Shown piece by piece: positions 7,838 to 16,248 of a stretch of DNA of 32,779 nucleotides. Origin of the DNA: Cytophagales bacterium (GTDB lineage: Bacteria; Bacteroidota; Bacteroidia; Cytophagales; Cyclobacteriaceae); the NCBI GenBank assembly GCA_022360875.1, contig JAKSBZ010000129.1, positions 1 through 32,779 on the forward strand, read 5' to 3'. The translations under genes were made by a program, and so were the position numbers. The notes under the pieces were generated by a model, which saw only the letters and a list, made by a program, of their open reading frames with translations, searched no databases and had not been told where the DNA came from. How positions within the stretch are numbered: position 1 is the first letter of the stretch; the number at the start of each line of letters is the position of its first letter.

Positions 7838-9535
7838 ATGACCGGACAGAAAAAGACGAATCCAGACCGATTTAACGCTTTTAAGCATTCAACAAAAAAT
7901 ATTGCGCTCCCTTCTCGGTTCACTTTCCCTTTTTGCTACACCCCTCATCCACTGTGCAAACTCGCTGCGCAAGAGCTTCAGGAATACCTGGAAAAGCAGA
8001 ATGAATGGAAACACAATTTTGGTTTGATAAAAGGACAATCCGGACTGGTCATAGGAAAAATGTTCGGTGTTCTTGTAGTGCAGAATTCTGAAGGGCAGCT
8101 TGGCTACCTAGCGGCGTTTTCAGGAAAATTAGCCAACAGCAACCACCACAGCCGGTTTGTGCCGCCAGTATTTGACATACTGGACGCTAAAGGATTTTTC
8201 CTGAAAGAAGAAGAAGTCCTCAATGGCTACAACCGCAGAATTGAATTGCTCGAACAGGCTCCCGAACTTGCCCTGGCACAAAACAGCTGGGATGAAGCTC
8301 AACAAAACGGCGCAAAAGAAATCCGGGAACTGAAGACGGCAATAAAAGAAGCCAAAGCCATCCGGAAACTGAAAAGACAGGAACTTGCGGCACTCTCCCC
8401 TTCACAGGAAACTGAAGAAAAAATGGAAATGCTGCGCCGGGAAAGCGTCGGATACAATCTGAAACTCAAAAGACTTTCCGCCTCATGGAAAGGCCGTATT
8501 CAGGAAGCCAAAAGCGAATATGACAGACTCCTGAATGAAATTCAAACTCTAAAGGAAGAACGCAAGCAAAAGTCCGCTCAGCTGCAAGCCCGAATTTTCG
8601 ATGAGTACCGCTTCTTGAACGCCAACGGAGAAAGCAAAAGCCTGCTCAAGATCTTCCGTGAAACACCCGCGCAGCAACCTCCTGCAGGAGCCGGCGAATG
8701 CGCGGCGCCCAAACTGCTGCAGTATGCCTTCGCTAACCAGCTCGTTCCAGTGGCTATGGCCGAATTCTGGTGGGGCGCTTCTCCCAAATCTGAAGTGAGA
8801 AAGCACGGACATTACTATCCCGCATGCAAAGGAAAATGCGAGCCTATTCTGAGCCACATGCTGGAAGGACTGGAGCTGGACGACAACCCTATGGCCTCCA
8901 ATCCTGCCGAAGGGAAAAAGCTGCCCATCGTTTTCGAAGACGAGCATCTTGTGGTAGTCAACAAACCCGCTGAGTTCCTGTCGGTTCCCGGAAAACAGGT
9001 ATCGGATTCCGTTCAGACAAGGATGGAAGAAAAATTTCCGGATGCCAAAGACCACATGATTGTCCACCGGCTGGATATGTCCACTTCGGGGCTTATCGTT
9101 TTAGCCAAAAGCAAAAGCGCGCACAAACACCTGCAATGGCAGTTTTTGAGAAGAACGGTGAAAAAAAGATACGTCGCGTTGCTGGAAGGAAAGGTTGCGA
9201 AAAACCAGGGAGAAATCTGTCTGCCGCTTCGAGTGGACCTGAACGACCGGCCGCGCCAGCTGGTTTGTAACCAACACGGAAAAAACGCACACACCAAGTG
9301 GCGGGTTGTCGGCAGGGAAAACGGAACAACGCGCGTTCATTTCTTTCCTCTGACCGGAAGAACACACCAGCTCAGAGTGCACGCCGCTCATCCGCTCGGA
9401 CTCAACTGCTCGATTGTGGGTGACGATCTGTACGGCCAAGCCGCCGACCGGCTGCACCTGCATGCCGAACAGCTGGAATTTGTGCATCCGGTTACCAAAG
9501 AAACGATGTGCCTAACGTGCGAGCCGCCGTTCTAA
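7838..9535 (+). CDS. large RluA-family RNA pseudouridine synthase
   Basis: A 565-residue enzyme that would convert selected uridines in rRNA or tRNA to pseudouridine. The catalytic domain occupies roughly residues 350-565. It has the RluA signature HRLDMSTSGL with catalytic Asp413, and GRTHQLRVH further on. The first 350 residues form a long extension seen in a subgroup of RluA proteins. It includes GKMFGVLVVQ, YLAAFSGKLA, FVPPVFD, a charged coiled coil at about residues 150-275, and KHGHYYPACKGKCEP. I chose the ATG at 7838. The earlier in-frame TTG at 7796 overlaps the TACTTTTG promoter box. The 257 bases before the gene otherwise hold only an 8-bp inverted repeat (7583-7590 / 7626-7633). 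The RNA target cannot be told. Confidence 0.9.
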   Translation: MTGQKKTNPDRFNAFKHSTKNIALPSRFTFPFCYTPHPLCKLAAQELQEYLEKQNEWKHNFGLIKGQSGLVIGKMFGVLVVQNSEGQLGYLAAFSGKLANSNHHSRFVPPVFDILDAKGFFLKEEEVLNGYNRRIELLEQAPELALAQNSWDEAQQNGAKEIRELKTAIKEAKAIRKLKRQELAALSPSQETEEKMEMLRRESVGYNLKLKRLSASWKGRIQEAKSEYDRLLNEIQTLKEERKQKSAQLQARIFDEYRFLNANGESKSLLKIFRETPAQQPPAGAGECAAPKLLQYAFANQLVPVAMAEFWWGASPKSEVRKHGHYYPACKGKCEPILSHMLEGLELDDNPMASNPAEGKKLPIVFEDEHLVVVNKPAEFLSVPGKQVSDSVQTRMEEKFPDAKDHMIVHRLDMSTSGLIVLAKSKSAHKHLQWQFLRRTVKKRYVALLEGKVAKNQGEICLPLRVDLNDRPRQLVCNQHGKNAHTKWRVVGRENGTTRVHFFPLTGRTHQLRVHAAHPLGLNCSIVGDDLYGQAADRLHLHAEQLEFVHPVTKETMCLTCEPPF

Positions 9536-9557
9536 ACTTGCGAAAGAAAAAGCTTAT

Positions 9558-9630
9558 GTGAAAAGCACCAATCACATCCTTTTAATCCGCTGTGGCTTGT
9601 CCTGCCAGAAAAACATAGAGTGCTTTTCAC
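9558..9630. repeat. 11-bp perfect inverted repeat between convergent genes
   Basis: The arm gtgaaaagcac (9558-9568) is the exact reverse complement of 9620-9630, with a 51-base loop. It fills most of the gap between the pseudouridine synthase and the convergent VOC gene, so it could be a shared 3'-end structure. No U-tract is obvious on either strand. Confidence 0.55.
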
Positions 9631-9645
9631 CCTGTTTGTGCAAAT

Positions 9646-10629
9646 CTATTTTTCCTTTAATAGGATAAAGTGGCCGTCAGGATCCTTTACAAGCAGTTTC
9701 TTTTCCTGTCCATACTGAATAATTCCTTTGGAAACCACCGGAACATACTGGTAATGCATGCTTTTGTACAGTGCATCCAGGCTCTCCACTTCGATAACGG
9801 TTTGAAGCGCCCAGATATCGTAAGTCCGAGGCTTCGGCTGTCTGCTAATTTCCATTTGAACCGGAGACACATATTCCAGAAATTCTACGCCCACAGACTG
9901 CTCATCGGTGCCCAGCCCCGTTATCCTGACTTTACTGTCTTTCACTCCGTTCAGATGTTCCTGTTCTTTTCCGTAATTAAAACTTTCACCCTTTACTTTA
10001 AAGCCGAGAAGTTTTTCGTAAAAAATTTTACTGACGCGTGTACTGGAAACAACAATTGCAGTGTGGTCAATTCCCAAAAACAACGATTTCTGACTCTTCC
10101 ATTTGTCCTTTCGTTTATCCAAAGGATAAAAAATAAGCTCCAATATATGCCTGTCAGGATCCTTAAAATATAAGGCCTTCACTCCTCCCGCCACAGGATT
10201 AGAGTACGGTATGGTCTGCGGCTGATTGGAAACCTGCTTTACGCCCATTTTTTTTAACCTGGAATACGCTTTCTCCATATCGCTTACAACAATAGCCAGA
10301 TGTTGAAAACGCCGGTCGCTGCTTGTAAAATCCAGCGGATAAGACCTTCCCTCCAGACTTATATATTCCCGAAGCTCTACCCGATCTTTCCCAATTCTGA
10401 CTACAGCTGAGCGATAGTAGGAATTGAACGTTCCCTCCAGCGAGTCATTGCGGCTGTCATAAGATTCAAATACCTGAACCTTTTTTGCATCGAATGCTTT
10501 TTCAAAAAACGAAAGGCTGCCCTCCAGATCTGAAACCGGCATAATGATACGGGCCACACGTACGGCTTGTGCATACAGGACGCAAGCGGAAAACAGAAAG
10601 AAAATGCTCAATAACACTTTACGAACCAT
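9646..10629 (-). CDS. secreted two-domain VOC (glyoxalase/dioxygenase fold) protein
   Basis: A 327-residue exported protein of the vicinal-oxygen-chelate superfamily, which includes glyoxalases, extradiol dioxygenases and resistance proteins. A Sec signal peptide covers residues 1-22 with a probable cut at the YAQA segment. Four beta-alpha-beta modules follow at about 24-90, 108-170, 187-255 and 272-326, making two VOC domains. Candidate metal ligands are His110, Glu164, His189 and Glu249. The repeated DPD-(R/G)-H segment near the end of each domain is typical. I chose the ATG at 10629, and a GTG two codons earlier is possible. It overlaps the aquaporin gene by 11 bases, so the two are translationally coupled. 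The substrate is unknown, and export is unusual because most VOC enzymes are cytoplasmic. Confidence 0.8.
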   Translation of the reverse strand: MVRKVLLSIFFLFSACVLYAQAVRVARIIMPVSDLEGSLSFFEKAFDAKKVQVFESYDSRNDSLEGTFNSYYRSAVVRIGKDRVELREYISLEGRSYPLDFTSSDRRFQHLAIVVSDMEKAYSRLKKMGVKQVSNQPQTIPYSNPVAGGVKALYFKDPDRHILELIFYPLDKRKDKWKSQKSLFLGIDHTAIVVSSTRVSKIFYEKLLGFKVKGESFNYGKEQEHLNGVKDSKVRITGLGTDEQSVGVEFLEYVSPVQMEISRQPKPRTYDIWALQTVIEVESLDALYKSMHYQYVPVVSKGIIQYGQEKKLLVKDPDGHFILLKEK

Positions 10630-11434
10630 AGACACTCTTTTTATTTATTCTAAAATATATTTCTGAAGCCAGCAACATGCCCAATACCGGCATGAGCATA
10701 TACACCCAAAAGGCTGTCCATATCTGTGCTGGAAACGCACTGGCAAAAGTCCGCGCAGGATTCATCCCGAAGCCGGAAACAGGTCCGGAGAAAATCACAT
10801 ACAAACAAACCAGACAGGCCGCCCAGTACCGAGTATAACACTTTAACTTAGGATGGTTGGAAGTAAAAAGCACCATGAGCATCATGACAGCAGCAATAAG
10901 AAATTCTGTCAAGACCGCGCCTGATATTCCGTATTTCCCAGGGACAGTTACCACAAAATCGACCGGTGCATTCCGAAGCATGTCCCCAAGCACTGCTTCC
11001 ATCAGGTATACACCAAGAAGCCCTCCGGCAAACTGAAATATAATATACATCACTGTGTTAATGGGACATATCCGGTTGATTCTGTAGAAGGCTAAAGTAA
11101 CCGCCGGATTGATATGCGCCCCGGAAGGACTCGTCCATGGAGAGTAAAAAATAAAAAGCGCTGTAAGTCCCATGCATCCTCCCATCACTGTCAGCTTTTG
11201 CCAAAGCGCTGGCAGCATGCTGCTTAGCGCGGACTGTGGCGATGCCAAAAACGTCCAGCATAAGCATGCAGAAACCATAAAGAGAAAAAGCCCGAAGGCT
11301 TCCATCAAATAGAAACGGTAATTCTGCCTGAGCTGCAAGCGAAAATACGACCATGTGAACGTTCTTTGCATCTGATCCCTATGATTTTCAAAGGCCAAAT
11401 GAACATCCATCATAATCACACTTATCGGAAGCAT
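10619..11434 (-). CDS. MIP family aquaporin / glycerol facilitator
   Basis: A 271-residue inner-membrane channel for water, glycerol or another small neutral solute. It has six hydrophobic segments and both hallmark half-helices: NPA at 109-111 in SGAHINPAVTLAF and NPAR at 225-228 in GFGMNPARTF. The arginine after the second NPA belongs to the selectivity filter. Lacking an alignment, I cannot decide between water and glycerol type. The N-terminus is uncertain. The ATG at 11434 gives a 40-residue soluble tail, and later ATGs at 11413/11410 and 11371 are equally possible. The rhodanese gene lies 108 bases upstream on the same strand and the VOC gene overlaps its end, so the three may form one operon. 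Confidence 0.9.
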   Translation of the reverse strand: MLPISVIMMDVHLAFENHRDQMQRTFTWSYFRLQLRQNYRFYLMEAFGLFLFMVSACLCWTFLASPQSALSSMLPALWQKLTVMGGCMGLTALFIFYSPWTSPSGAHINPAVTLAFYRINRICPINTVMYIIFQFAGGLLGVYLMEAVLGDMLRNAPVDFVVTVPGKYGISGAVLTEFLIAAVMMLMVLFTSNHPKLKCYTRYWAACLVCLYVIFSGPVSGFGMNPARTFASAFPAQIWTAFWVYMLMPVLGMLLASEIYFRINKKSVYGS

Positions 11435-11542
11435 AAAGGCGAAAATTATGGATGCTTCATCCCTCCTGCCAATTTACCATGGAACAGCATTCAGAAAAGA
11501 ATGTTCAAAAGATCAAATATCCTGTTTTTCCATCCCTTTCTC

Positions 11543-11845
11543 TCAGCAAAGGCTTCTCCAGGAACCTGCGTTGATAACTTCTACGCCCTTAGCCTCAAGC
11601 ATTCGCTGCGCCTGGGCCGCTCTCACACCGGCCGCACAGCAAACAATCACTGGTTTTTTCCATTTTACCACTTCGTTGATACGTTTTGCAAGAACCTGAA
11701 CCGGAATGTTCCTTGCCCCCTCTACGCATCCGGCTGCAAATTCCTGCTCGGTCCGCACATCAAGAATCACCGCACCCATGTTCCGCCATTCCTGAATTTT
11801 CTCGTTTGATGACGACGCAAAAAAAGACTTGATAAAATTTATCAT
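11543..11845 (-). CDS. single-domain rhodanese-like sulfurtransferase
   Basis: A 100-residue cytoplasmic protein made of one rhodanese domain. It carries VILDVRTEQEFAAGCVEGARNIP, the conserved entry motif, and an active-site loop CAAGVRA with probable catalytic Cys70, which would carry a persulfide. Members of this size move sulfur from thiosulfate or other donors to acceptors such as thioredoxin or cyanide. The ATG at 11845 sits about 19 bases after the predicted transcription start given by the box at 11871. It is the first gene of the likely rhodanese-aquaporin-VOC group. Confidence in the fold is high and in the physiological acceptor low. Confidence 0.88.
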   Translation of the reverse strand: MINFIKSFFASSSNEKIQEWRNMGAVILDVRTEQEFAAGCVEGARNIPVQVLAKRINEVVKWKKPVIVCCAAGVRAAQAQRMLEAKGVEVINAGSWRSLC

Positions 11846-11870
11846 GATATACTGTTTTTTTCGATCAGAC

Positions 11871-11878
11871 CAAAAATA
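11871..11878 (-). promoter_or_regulatory. Bacteroidota-type -7 box for the rhodanese operon
   Basis: CAAAAATA on the plus strand reads TATTTTTG on the minus strand, which fits TAnnTTTG exactly. It would start transcription near 11864, leaving a leader of about 19 bases. No -33 TTG was found at the standard distance. Confidence 0.4.
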
Positions 11879-12001
11879 AATAGACTATCCATTCCTGTCT
11901 GTGACTTGCATTACAACCCAAATAGCCTGCCTCAAACTTTGTTCGGAAATCACATACTTAATATGGTTAAAATACAATTTTCGAATCATCTTTTTAATTC
12001 G

Positions 12002-12024
12002 ATACTATTATCACATAATAGTAT
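12002..12024. promoter_or_regulatory. hyphenated 10-bp palindrome, possible operator
   Basis: The arm atactattat (12002-12011) and its exact reverse complement (12015-12024) flank a 3-base centre CAC. It lies in the 369-base divergent gap between the rhodanese gene and the SARP-like regulator gene. The symmetry suits a dimeric DNA-binding protein. With a 3-base loop it is unlikely to be a terminator. The rest of this gap is AT-rich and otherwise unremarkable. Confidence 0.5.
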
Positions 12025-12214
12025 TATACCACATATTGATTTATATTTTTTTGTTTAGCACACCAAATTAGGGAGAATATCATGGTTTTATAACGCGTAG
12101 ATATACATATTTACATGTAATGTGTTTTCACTAAAAATCCAAAGGCATTCCAACGCAGAGCAAAAAATGCAAGTACGCCTGGTAAAATGCGTAAAATAAA
12201 AATATACATCAAAA

Positions 12215-14899
12215 ATGAGAATGGGCTATTCGTCTTCCGTATCAATTGTTCCTGGTTTAATTCTATCAATTCTGTCTCTGTTTGCTCCTTTGAAAGGTCA
12301 AGCAGAAAAAAATCCAAGGAACCCTTATAATTTCGGAGGAATTTCATTTCAATCGCATGACTTTCCCGTTGAGGAACGAACCGGCCTTGAACTTAGCCCC
12401 AAGCAGGGGTTCAATGTGGACAGCAGAGTACTGCTTGAATTCGATCTGTCCTTTTACCGCAACGACATTATGGGATACATCTTTCGAATGCATTCCTCAA
12501 AAAAAAGTTACGATCTCATTTTTCTTCCAAGAGTCCGAGGAGAACATTCAGCTTCAATACAGTTAATTGCCGACGGCAGCGAAACCCACCTCAAATTCAA
12601 CCTTCCCGATTACTCTCTCTTGAGGAATAACTGGAATACCCTCCGTCTCGTTTTTGACAAAAAATCTGAGTGGATTTCCATGGAATTAAACGGGCAAATC
12701 AAACGTGAAGAAGGCCTCTTTTATCCAGACGCCGACAAAATTAATATATGTTTTGGCAAAAACACTAACGAACGATTTAAAGCGCTGGATGTTCCGGGAA
12801 TGGTTGTCCGCAATATCAAAATCAGCACACCGGATAAAAAAATAGATGCTTTCTGGCCATTAATCGAACGAAAAGGCGACACAGCCGAAGATATTATCAG
12901 CCACCGAACTGCACAAGCCTGCTACCCCAAATGGCTGATTGAATCGCACTACCAGTGGCAGCTTCGAACAACTCGAAAAGACGCTGACTACCTTCCGGGC
13001 ATCGCTTTCAGCAGTGGGTTAAGCAATGTTTTCGTTGTCAACCGGAACAAACTGCTTCGCTTTGATCTGTTGCGGCTAAAATGGACAACCGACGCTTATC
13101 CGCAAGATCTCGGCATTAATGAAAAAGCCATTTATTCATATTATGCCCCTCAGCGAAAACAACTGCTTGCCTATGATTATCGCATGGGACCAGTAGCGGA
13201 ATACAACCCTAAAACCCTTTCGTGGAGCAAAATAAACGCCTTAACCGGCATGACAAGCCACTGGCACCACTTGCAGTTCTATGACTCGGCCTCCGACCGG
13301 CTTTATGCGTTGGGCGGATACGGTATGTACCGATTCAACAACACCCTGCTCAGCTTCCAGCTAGGAGAAAAAAACTGGAAAAAATTTCCTCTCAAGGGCG
13401 ACCTTATGGAACCCCGAAGCCTCAGCTCACTGACCCACTACAAGGACCAAAAATACCTGGTTTTCGGAGGCATAGGCAACCAAACCGGGCGGCAAGAGCT
13501 GGGCGTTGAAAATTTCTACGATCTTTATGTTCTCGACCTAAGCGATTCCACTATGCGCAGACTTTGGAGCCGCCCTGAGCTTGCAGACAACTTCGTCGCC
13601 GCCCACTCGCTGATTTTATCTGAAGACAAGCAATCGCTCTATGCTCTTTGCTATAAATACCAGAAGCAGAACAGCGCACTGAGCCTGCTTAAAATTGATA
13701 TTCAAACCGGAGAAAATAAGGTAATCAGCGATTCTATTCCTTACCCATTCAAAGATGTAAGATCTTCCGCGGATTTGTTCTTTCACACAAAAACCTCAGA
13801 ATTTGTAGCCGTTGTCAGAGACAACGTAGAAAAAAATAATTCAGAAGTAAAAATTTACACTCTCACTTACCCAGCTGTTCCGCTGCCGCCTGTTCTGCAA
13901 GCCGGGACTAACACAAAAAAACTTTGGTGGCCATACGTGGTGCTTTTATTAACCGGAGGAGCGCTGATTTTTATTAAAAAAAGAAAGCAAACCAATATAT
14001 CCAAAGAGCTGATTACCCTTCCGTCAACTGCAAAAAAAGATTCAGGGACTAATTTCCAGGAAAAGAAAGACACTCCTGATGACATGAGCGACAGTTCTGC
14101 CATAAATCCTGTTCCACCTGCTCCATCAGAAGTCTTCGCCCAAAAAAAGCTTCCGGAAAAAAACTATATCCGCTTGTTCGGAAAATTTGAAGTCGTAAAC
14201 CGCAACGGAGAAGATATCAGTAAGAACTTCACACCAAAAATCCGTCAGCTGTTTCTCCTTATCCTTCTGTACCCTTACACCCACAGGCGCGGCATCAATT
14301 CCAACAGACTGACTTCCATTATCTGGCCCGGATCAACCACCCAGGAAGCCAAAAACACAAGAAGCATTTCCATACGCCGTCTTCGGCTTCTGCTCAAGGA
14401 ACTTGACTTCGCAAATATCCAGTTCGAAGACAACCAATGGCATGTCGAATTTTCAGGTGAGATATATTGCGATTTCAAAGAATTTCTTGACATCCGGAGC
14501 TCTCTGGACAAATCCCCTAATGAACTGGCTCCTATAAGAAAGCTAGTTGGAATCGCACAAAGAGGGCAACTGGCGTTAATCGAAAATGAATGGTTTGACG
14601 ATCTAAAGGAATTTGTGTCTTCCGATATCATCCGAATTCTAGATGGTTTTGTTGAACAATTGAACGTTCAGCAATATGCCCATGAGGTAATAGAAATCGG
14701 CGATGCGATCTTCAATCTCGATCCGCTGGAGGACACTGCGCTCCGCATCAAAATGCAAGCACTGCTTAGCCTGAACAAGCACAGCACTGCTCATGCCCTT
14801 TACAACAAATTTGCTCAAAAGTACTACAAGCTTTTTGATGAAAACTATCCGATGACTTTTCAGGAAATGATCCGAAACAAAATAGATACTCCGGAATAA
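12215..14899 (+). CDS. membrane-spanning regulator: ConA-like, Kelch-like sensor with SARP/BTAD-like DNA-binding domain
   Basis: An 894-residue protein that seems to sense outside the membrane and bind DNA inside. Residues 1-30 are a signal sequence. Residues of about 35-215 look like a LamG/ConA-type sandwich, and 260-545 are Kelch-like beta-propeller repeats (LYALGGYGMYRFN, YLVFGGIGNQTG). A single membrane helix spans about 571-590 and ends in KKRK. After a linker, residues 650-750 form a winged helix resembling the SARP/OmpR type (IRLFGKFEV, LLYPYTHRRGINSNRLTSIIWPG, then a basic SISIRRLRLLLKEL helix). Residues 755-890 are helical, like the BTAD domain that follows it in SARPs. Such proteins often carry only 'Kelch' or 'galactose oxidase' names. 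It ends in a clear terminator and is the nearest regulator to the synthase gene. The ligand is unknown. Confidence 0.82.
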   Translation: MRMGYSSSVSIVPGLILSILSLFAPLKGQAEKNPRNPYNFGGISFQSHDFPVEERTGLELSPKQGFNVDSRVLLEFDLSFYRNDIMGYIFRMHSSKKSYDLIFLPRVRGEHSASIQLIADGSETHLKFNLPDYSLLRNNWNTLRLVFDKKSEWISMELNGQIKREEGLFYPDADKINICFGKNTNERFKALDVPGMVVRNIKISTPDKKIDAFWPLIERKGDTAEDIISHRTAQACYPKWLIESHYQWQLRTTRKDADYLPGIAFSSGLSNVFVVNRNKLLRFDLLRLKWTTDAYPQDLGINEKAIYSYYAPQRKQLLAYDYRMGPVAEYNPKTLSWSKINALTGMTSHWHHLQFYDSASDRLYALGGYGMYRFNNTLLSFQLGEKNWKKFPLKGDLMEPRSLSSLTHYKDQKYLVFGGIGNQTGRQELGVENFYDLYVLDLSDSTMRRLWSRPELADNFVAAHSLILSEDKQSLYALCYKYQKQNSALSLLKIDIQTGENKVISDSIPYPFKDVRSSADLFFHTKTSEFVAVVRDNVEKNNSEVKIYTLTYPAVPLPPVLQAGTNTKKLWWPYVVLLLTGGALIFIKKRKQTNISKELITLPSTAKKDSGTNFQEKKDTPDDMSDSSAINPVPPAPSEVFAQKKLPEKNYIRLFGKFEVVNRNGEDISKNFTPKIRQLFLLILLYPYTHRRGINSNRLTSIIWPGSTTQEAKNTRSISIRRLRLLLKELDFANIQFEDNQWHVEFSGEIYCDFKEFLDIRSSLDKSPNELAPIRKLVGIAQRGQLALIENEWFDDLKEFVSSDIIRILDGFVEQLNVQQYAHEVIEIGDAIFNLDPLEDTALRIKMQALLSLNKHSTAHALYNKFAQKYYKLFDENYPMTFQEMIRNKIDTPE

Positions 14900-14916
14900 A
14901 CGTGATATACTTACTG

Positions 14917-14948
14917 AAAAAGCTCCGAATATACTGGAGCTTTTTTTT
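14917..14948. terminator. bidirectional Rho-independent terminator
   Basis: AAAAAGCTCC-type and GGAGCTTTTTTTT arms pair around a 9-base loop, with eight T after the stem on the plus strand and five T on the minus strand. It serves the SARP-like regulator gene and the convergent CBS-like gene. Confidence 0.9.
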
Positions 14949-14982
14949 GAAAACCTTTCAAGATAAACTTGCCGGGGCAGGC

Positions 14983-15714
14983 TCAGTCTTGCAGTACCAA
15001 TGCTTCATTTTCCTTTATTTTATCTTCATCCGCATCTTCCTGCAATATCGCCTTGGCAACCAAGGCCGACAAAATATCCTGTTTGTTAATCATACTGCGG
15101 AACACGCCGTTTTCTACCACTGCAATATTATCAAGCCCACGATTTTTCATTTCGCCCAGCACCCAAACGGTTTTGTCTTCAGGGCCAACGTGGTCTTTTT
15201 TTATTCCCGCCAGCAAGCCCTTAAGTGAATCGTAGCCAAAAACGGCCTGCTGAGCAGCCAGTAACTGACCTGAAAAAACGCTTCCTTCTATCCAACCGTC
15301 AAACTTTCCGCCAGTCGAAAAAACAACCTGTTTGATTCCGAGAACTCCCATATATTTCAGCAGAAGGCTGCGAGAGTAACGCTTCCCATCAGTAACTTTC
15401 AGGATATCAATGCTCTTTACCTTCTCGCTGCGCAGCTCTTGCTGCAGGCGGCTGAGCGTCGATTCGCCTCCCTTCTCCACCATAAACTCTTCTCCCTCTA
15501 CCGCATCTATCGACAGATCTTTCGGATAAAAATTCCGAATGACGGCCTTCTCAAATTTCTCTCCTATACTGAACAAACCCGCCACCTCAATCGGTCTTCC
15601 GTCATTGACAACTGTTTTATAAAGGCCGTTGATCTTGCTGCTGTAAACAATCAGAATGATTGTTATAAATACGGGCCATATTAATTTTTCAGCTAGTGCC
15701 AACCAGTGTTCCAT
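14983..15714 (-). CDS. membrane-anchored protein with CBS-like C-terminal domain
   Basis: A 243-residue protein with one N-terminal membrane helix (about residues 9-27) and a charged cytoplasmic remainder. The C-terminal third (roughly 160-225) resembles a CBS-domain half, with a conserved-looking run of 'DKTVWVLGEMKNRGLDNIAVVENGVF' type (residues about 178-204) leading to INKQDILSALV. CBS domains bind adenine nucleotides and tune enzymes or transporters. The middle part (60-150) is unrecognised. The ATG at 15714 is clear. It is read away from the synthase gene and shares a terminator with the SARP-like regulator. It may sense nucleotides at the membrane. A link to the neighbouring synthase is only positional. 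Confidence 0.65.
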   Translation of the reverse strand: MEHWLALAEKLIWPVFITIILIVYSSKINGLYKTVVNDGRPIEVAGLFSIGEKFEKAVIRNFYPKDLSIDAVEGEEFMVEKGGESTLSRLQQELRSEKVKSIDILKVTDGKRYSRSLLLKYMGVLGIKQVVFSTGGKFDGWIEGSVFSGQLLAAQQAVFGYDSLKGLLAGIKKDHVGPEDKTVWVLGEMKNRGLDNIAVVENGVFRSMINKQDILSALVAKAILQEDADEDKIKENEALVLQD

Positions 15715-16248
15715 GATTTGTAGTTTTTTATACTGAATTTAATAGTAAATAAAATACAAAAATTTCTTTGCATAAAAAAACCGATACGGAGAAACACTTT
15801 TTTTATTCTCAACTAACCTAAAAAACAACATCAGTAAACAAAGTCTCTTATTAAACAAACATCAACTTTTCAATTATGAGTTCTATAAGAATTCTCTTTG
15901 ATAACAAAACTGCACAAATGCATGCATTGCAGGCTTGTAATCTTTATAAAAAAATCATATATCCGCTAAGTAGTATAAATTTAAATACATTTTCATACTT
16001 GATTTTTTAGATTGTTTAAATATACATTTAACTATAGAACTCGAAAAACAACTAATGTAAATAGTTTAATATTGTAATTATAATTTTTTTTTGACCAAAA
16101 AAAAGACAACAACTCCAATAATGAAATATATCTTCAGATTTTTTTTAAATGATTAAAAACCATACAATATTTTTTAAAAAAATTTAAAATCACCCACTGA
16201 AAGATAGACTTCAATAAATCCTATTTCCTTACTAATTCAAAAAATTAT
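15715..16248. other. 534-base AT-rich divergent intergenic region before the synthase
   Basis: No convincing gene was seen. A sampled 60-base line here has about 18% G+C, against roughly 45-60% in sampled lines of the synthase gene. It must hold the promoters of the CBS-like gene (minus) and the synthase (plus), but no exact TAnnTTTG box was found. A perfect 12-bp palindrome AATGCATGCATT lies at 15917-15928, surrounded by two more TGCA tetramers, and is a possible protein-binding site. Confidence 0.6.
15917..15928. promoter_or_regulatory. AATGCATGCATT palindrome upstream of the synthase
   Basis: A perfect 12-bp palindrome about 320 bases before the synthase ATG. TGCA also occurs at 15911-15914 and 15928-15931, so four TGCA tetramers lie within 21 bases. 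Operator function is inference. Confidence 0.3.

Noticed and set aside
7573-7875. A 100-codon plus-strand reading frame after the ThiF-like gene
   Set aside because: It overlaps the pseudouridine synthase start in another frame, has no recognisable domain, and spans a promoter box. Composition is that of intergenic DNA.
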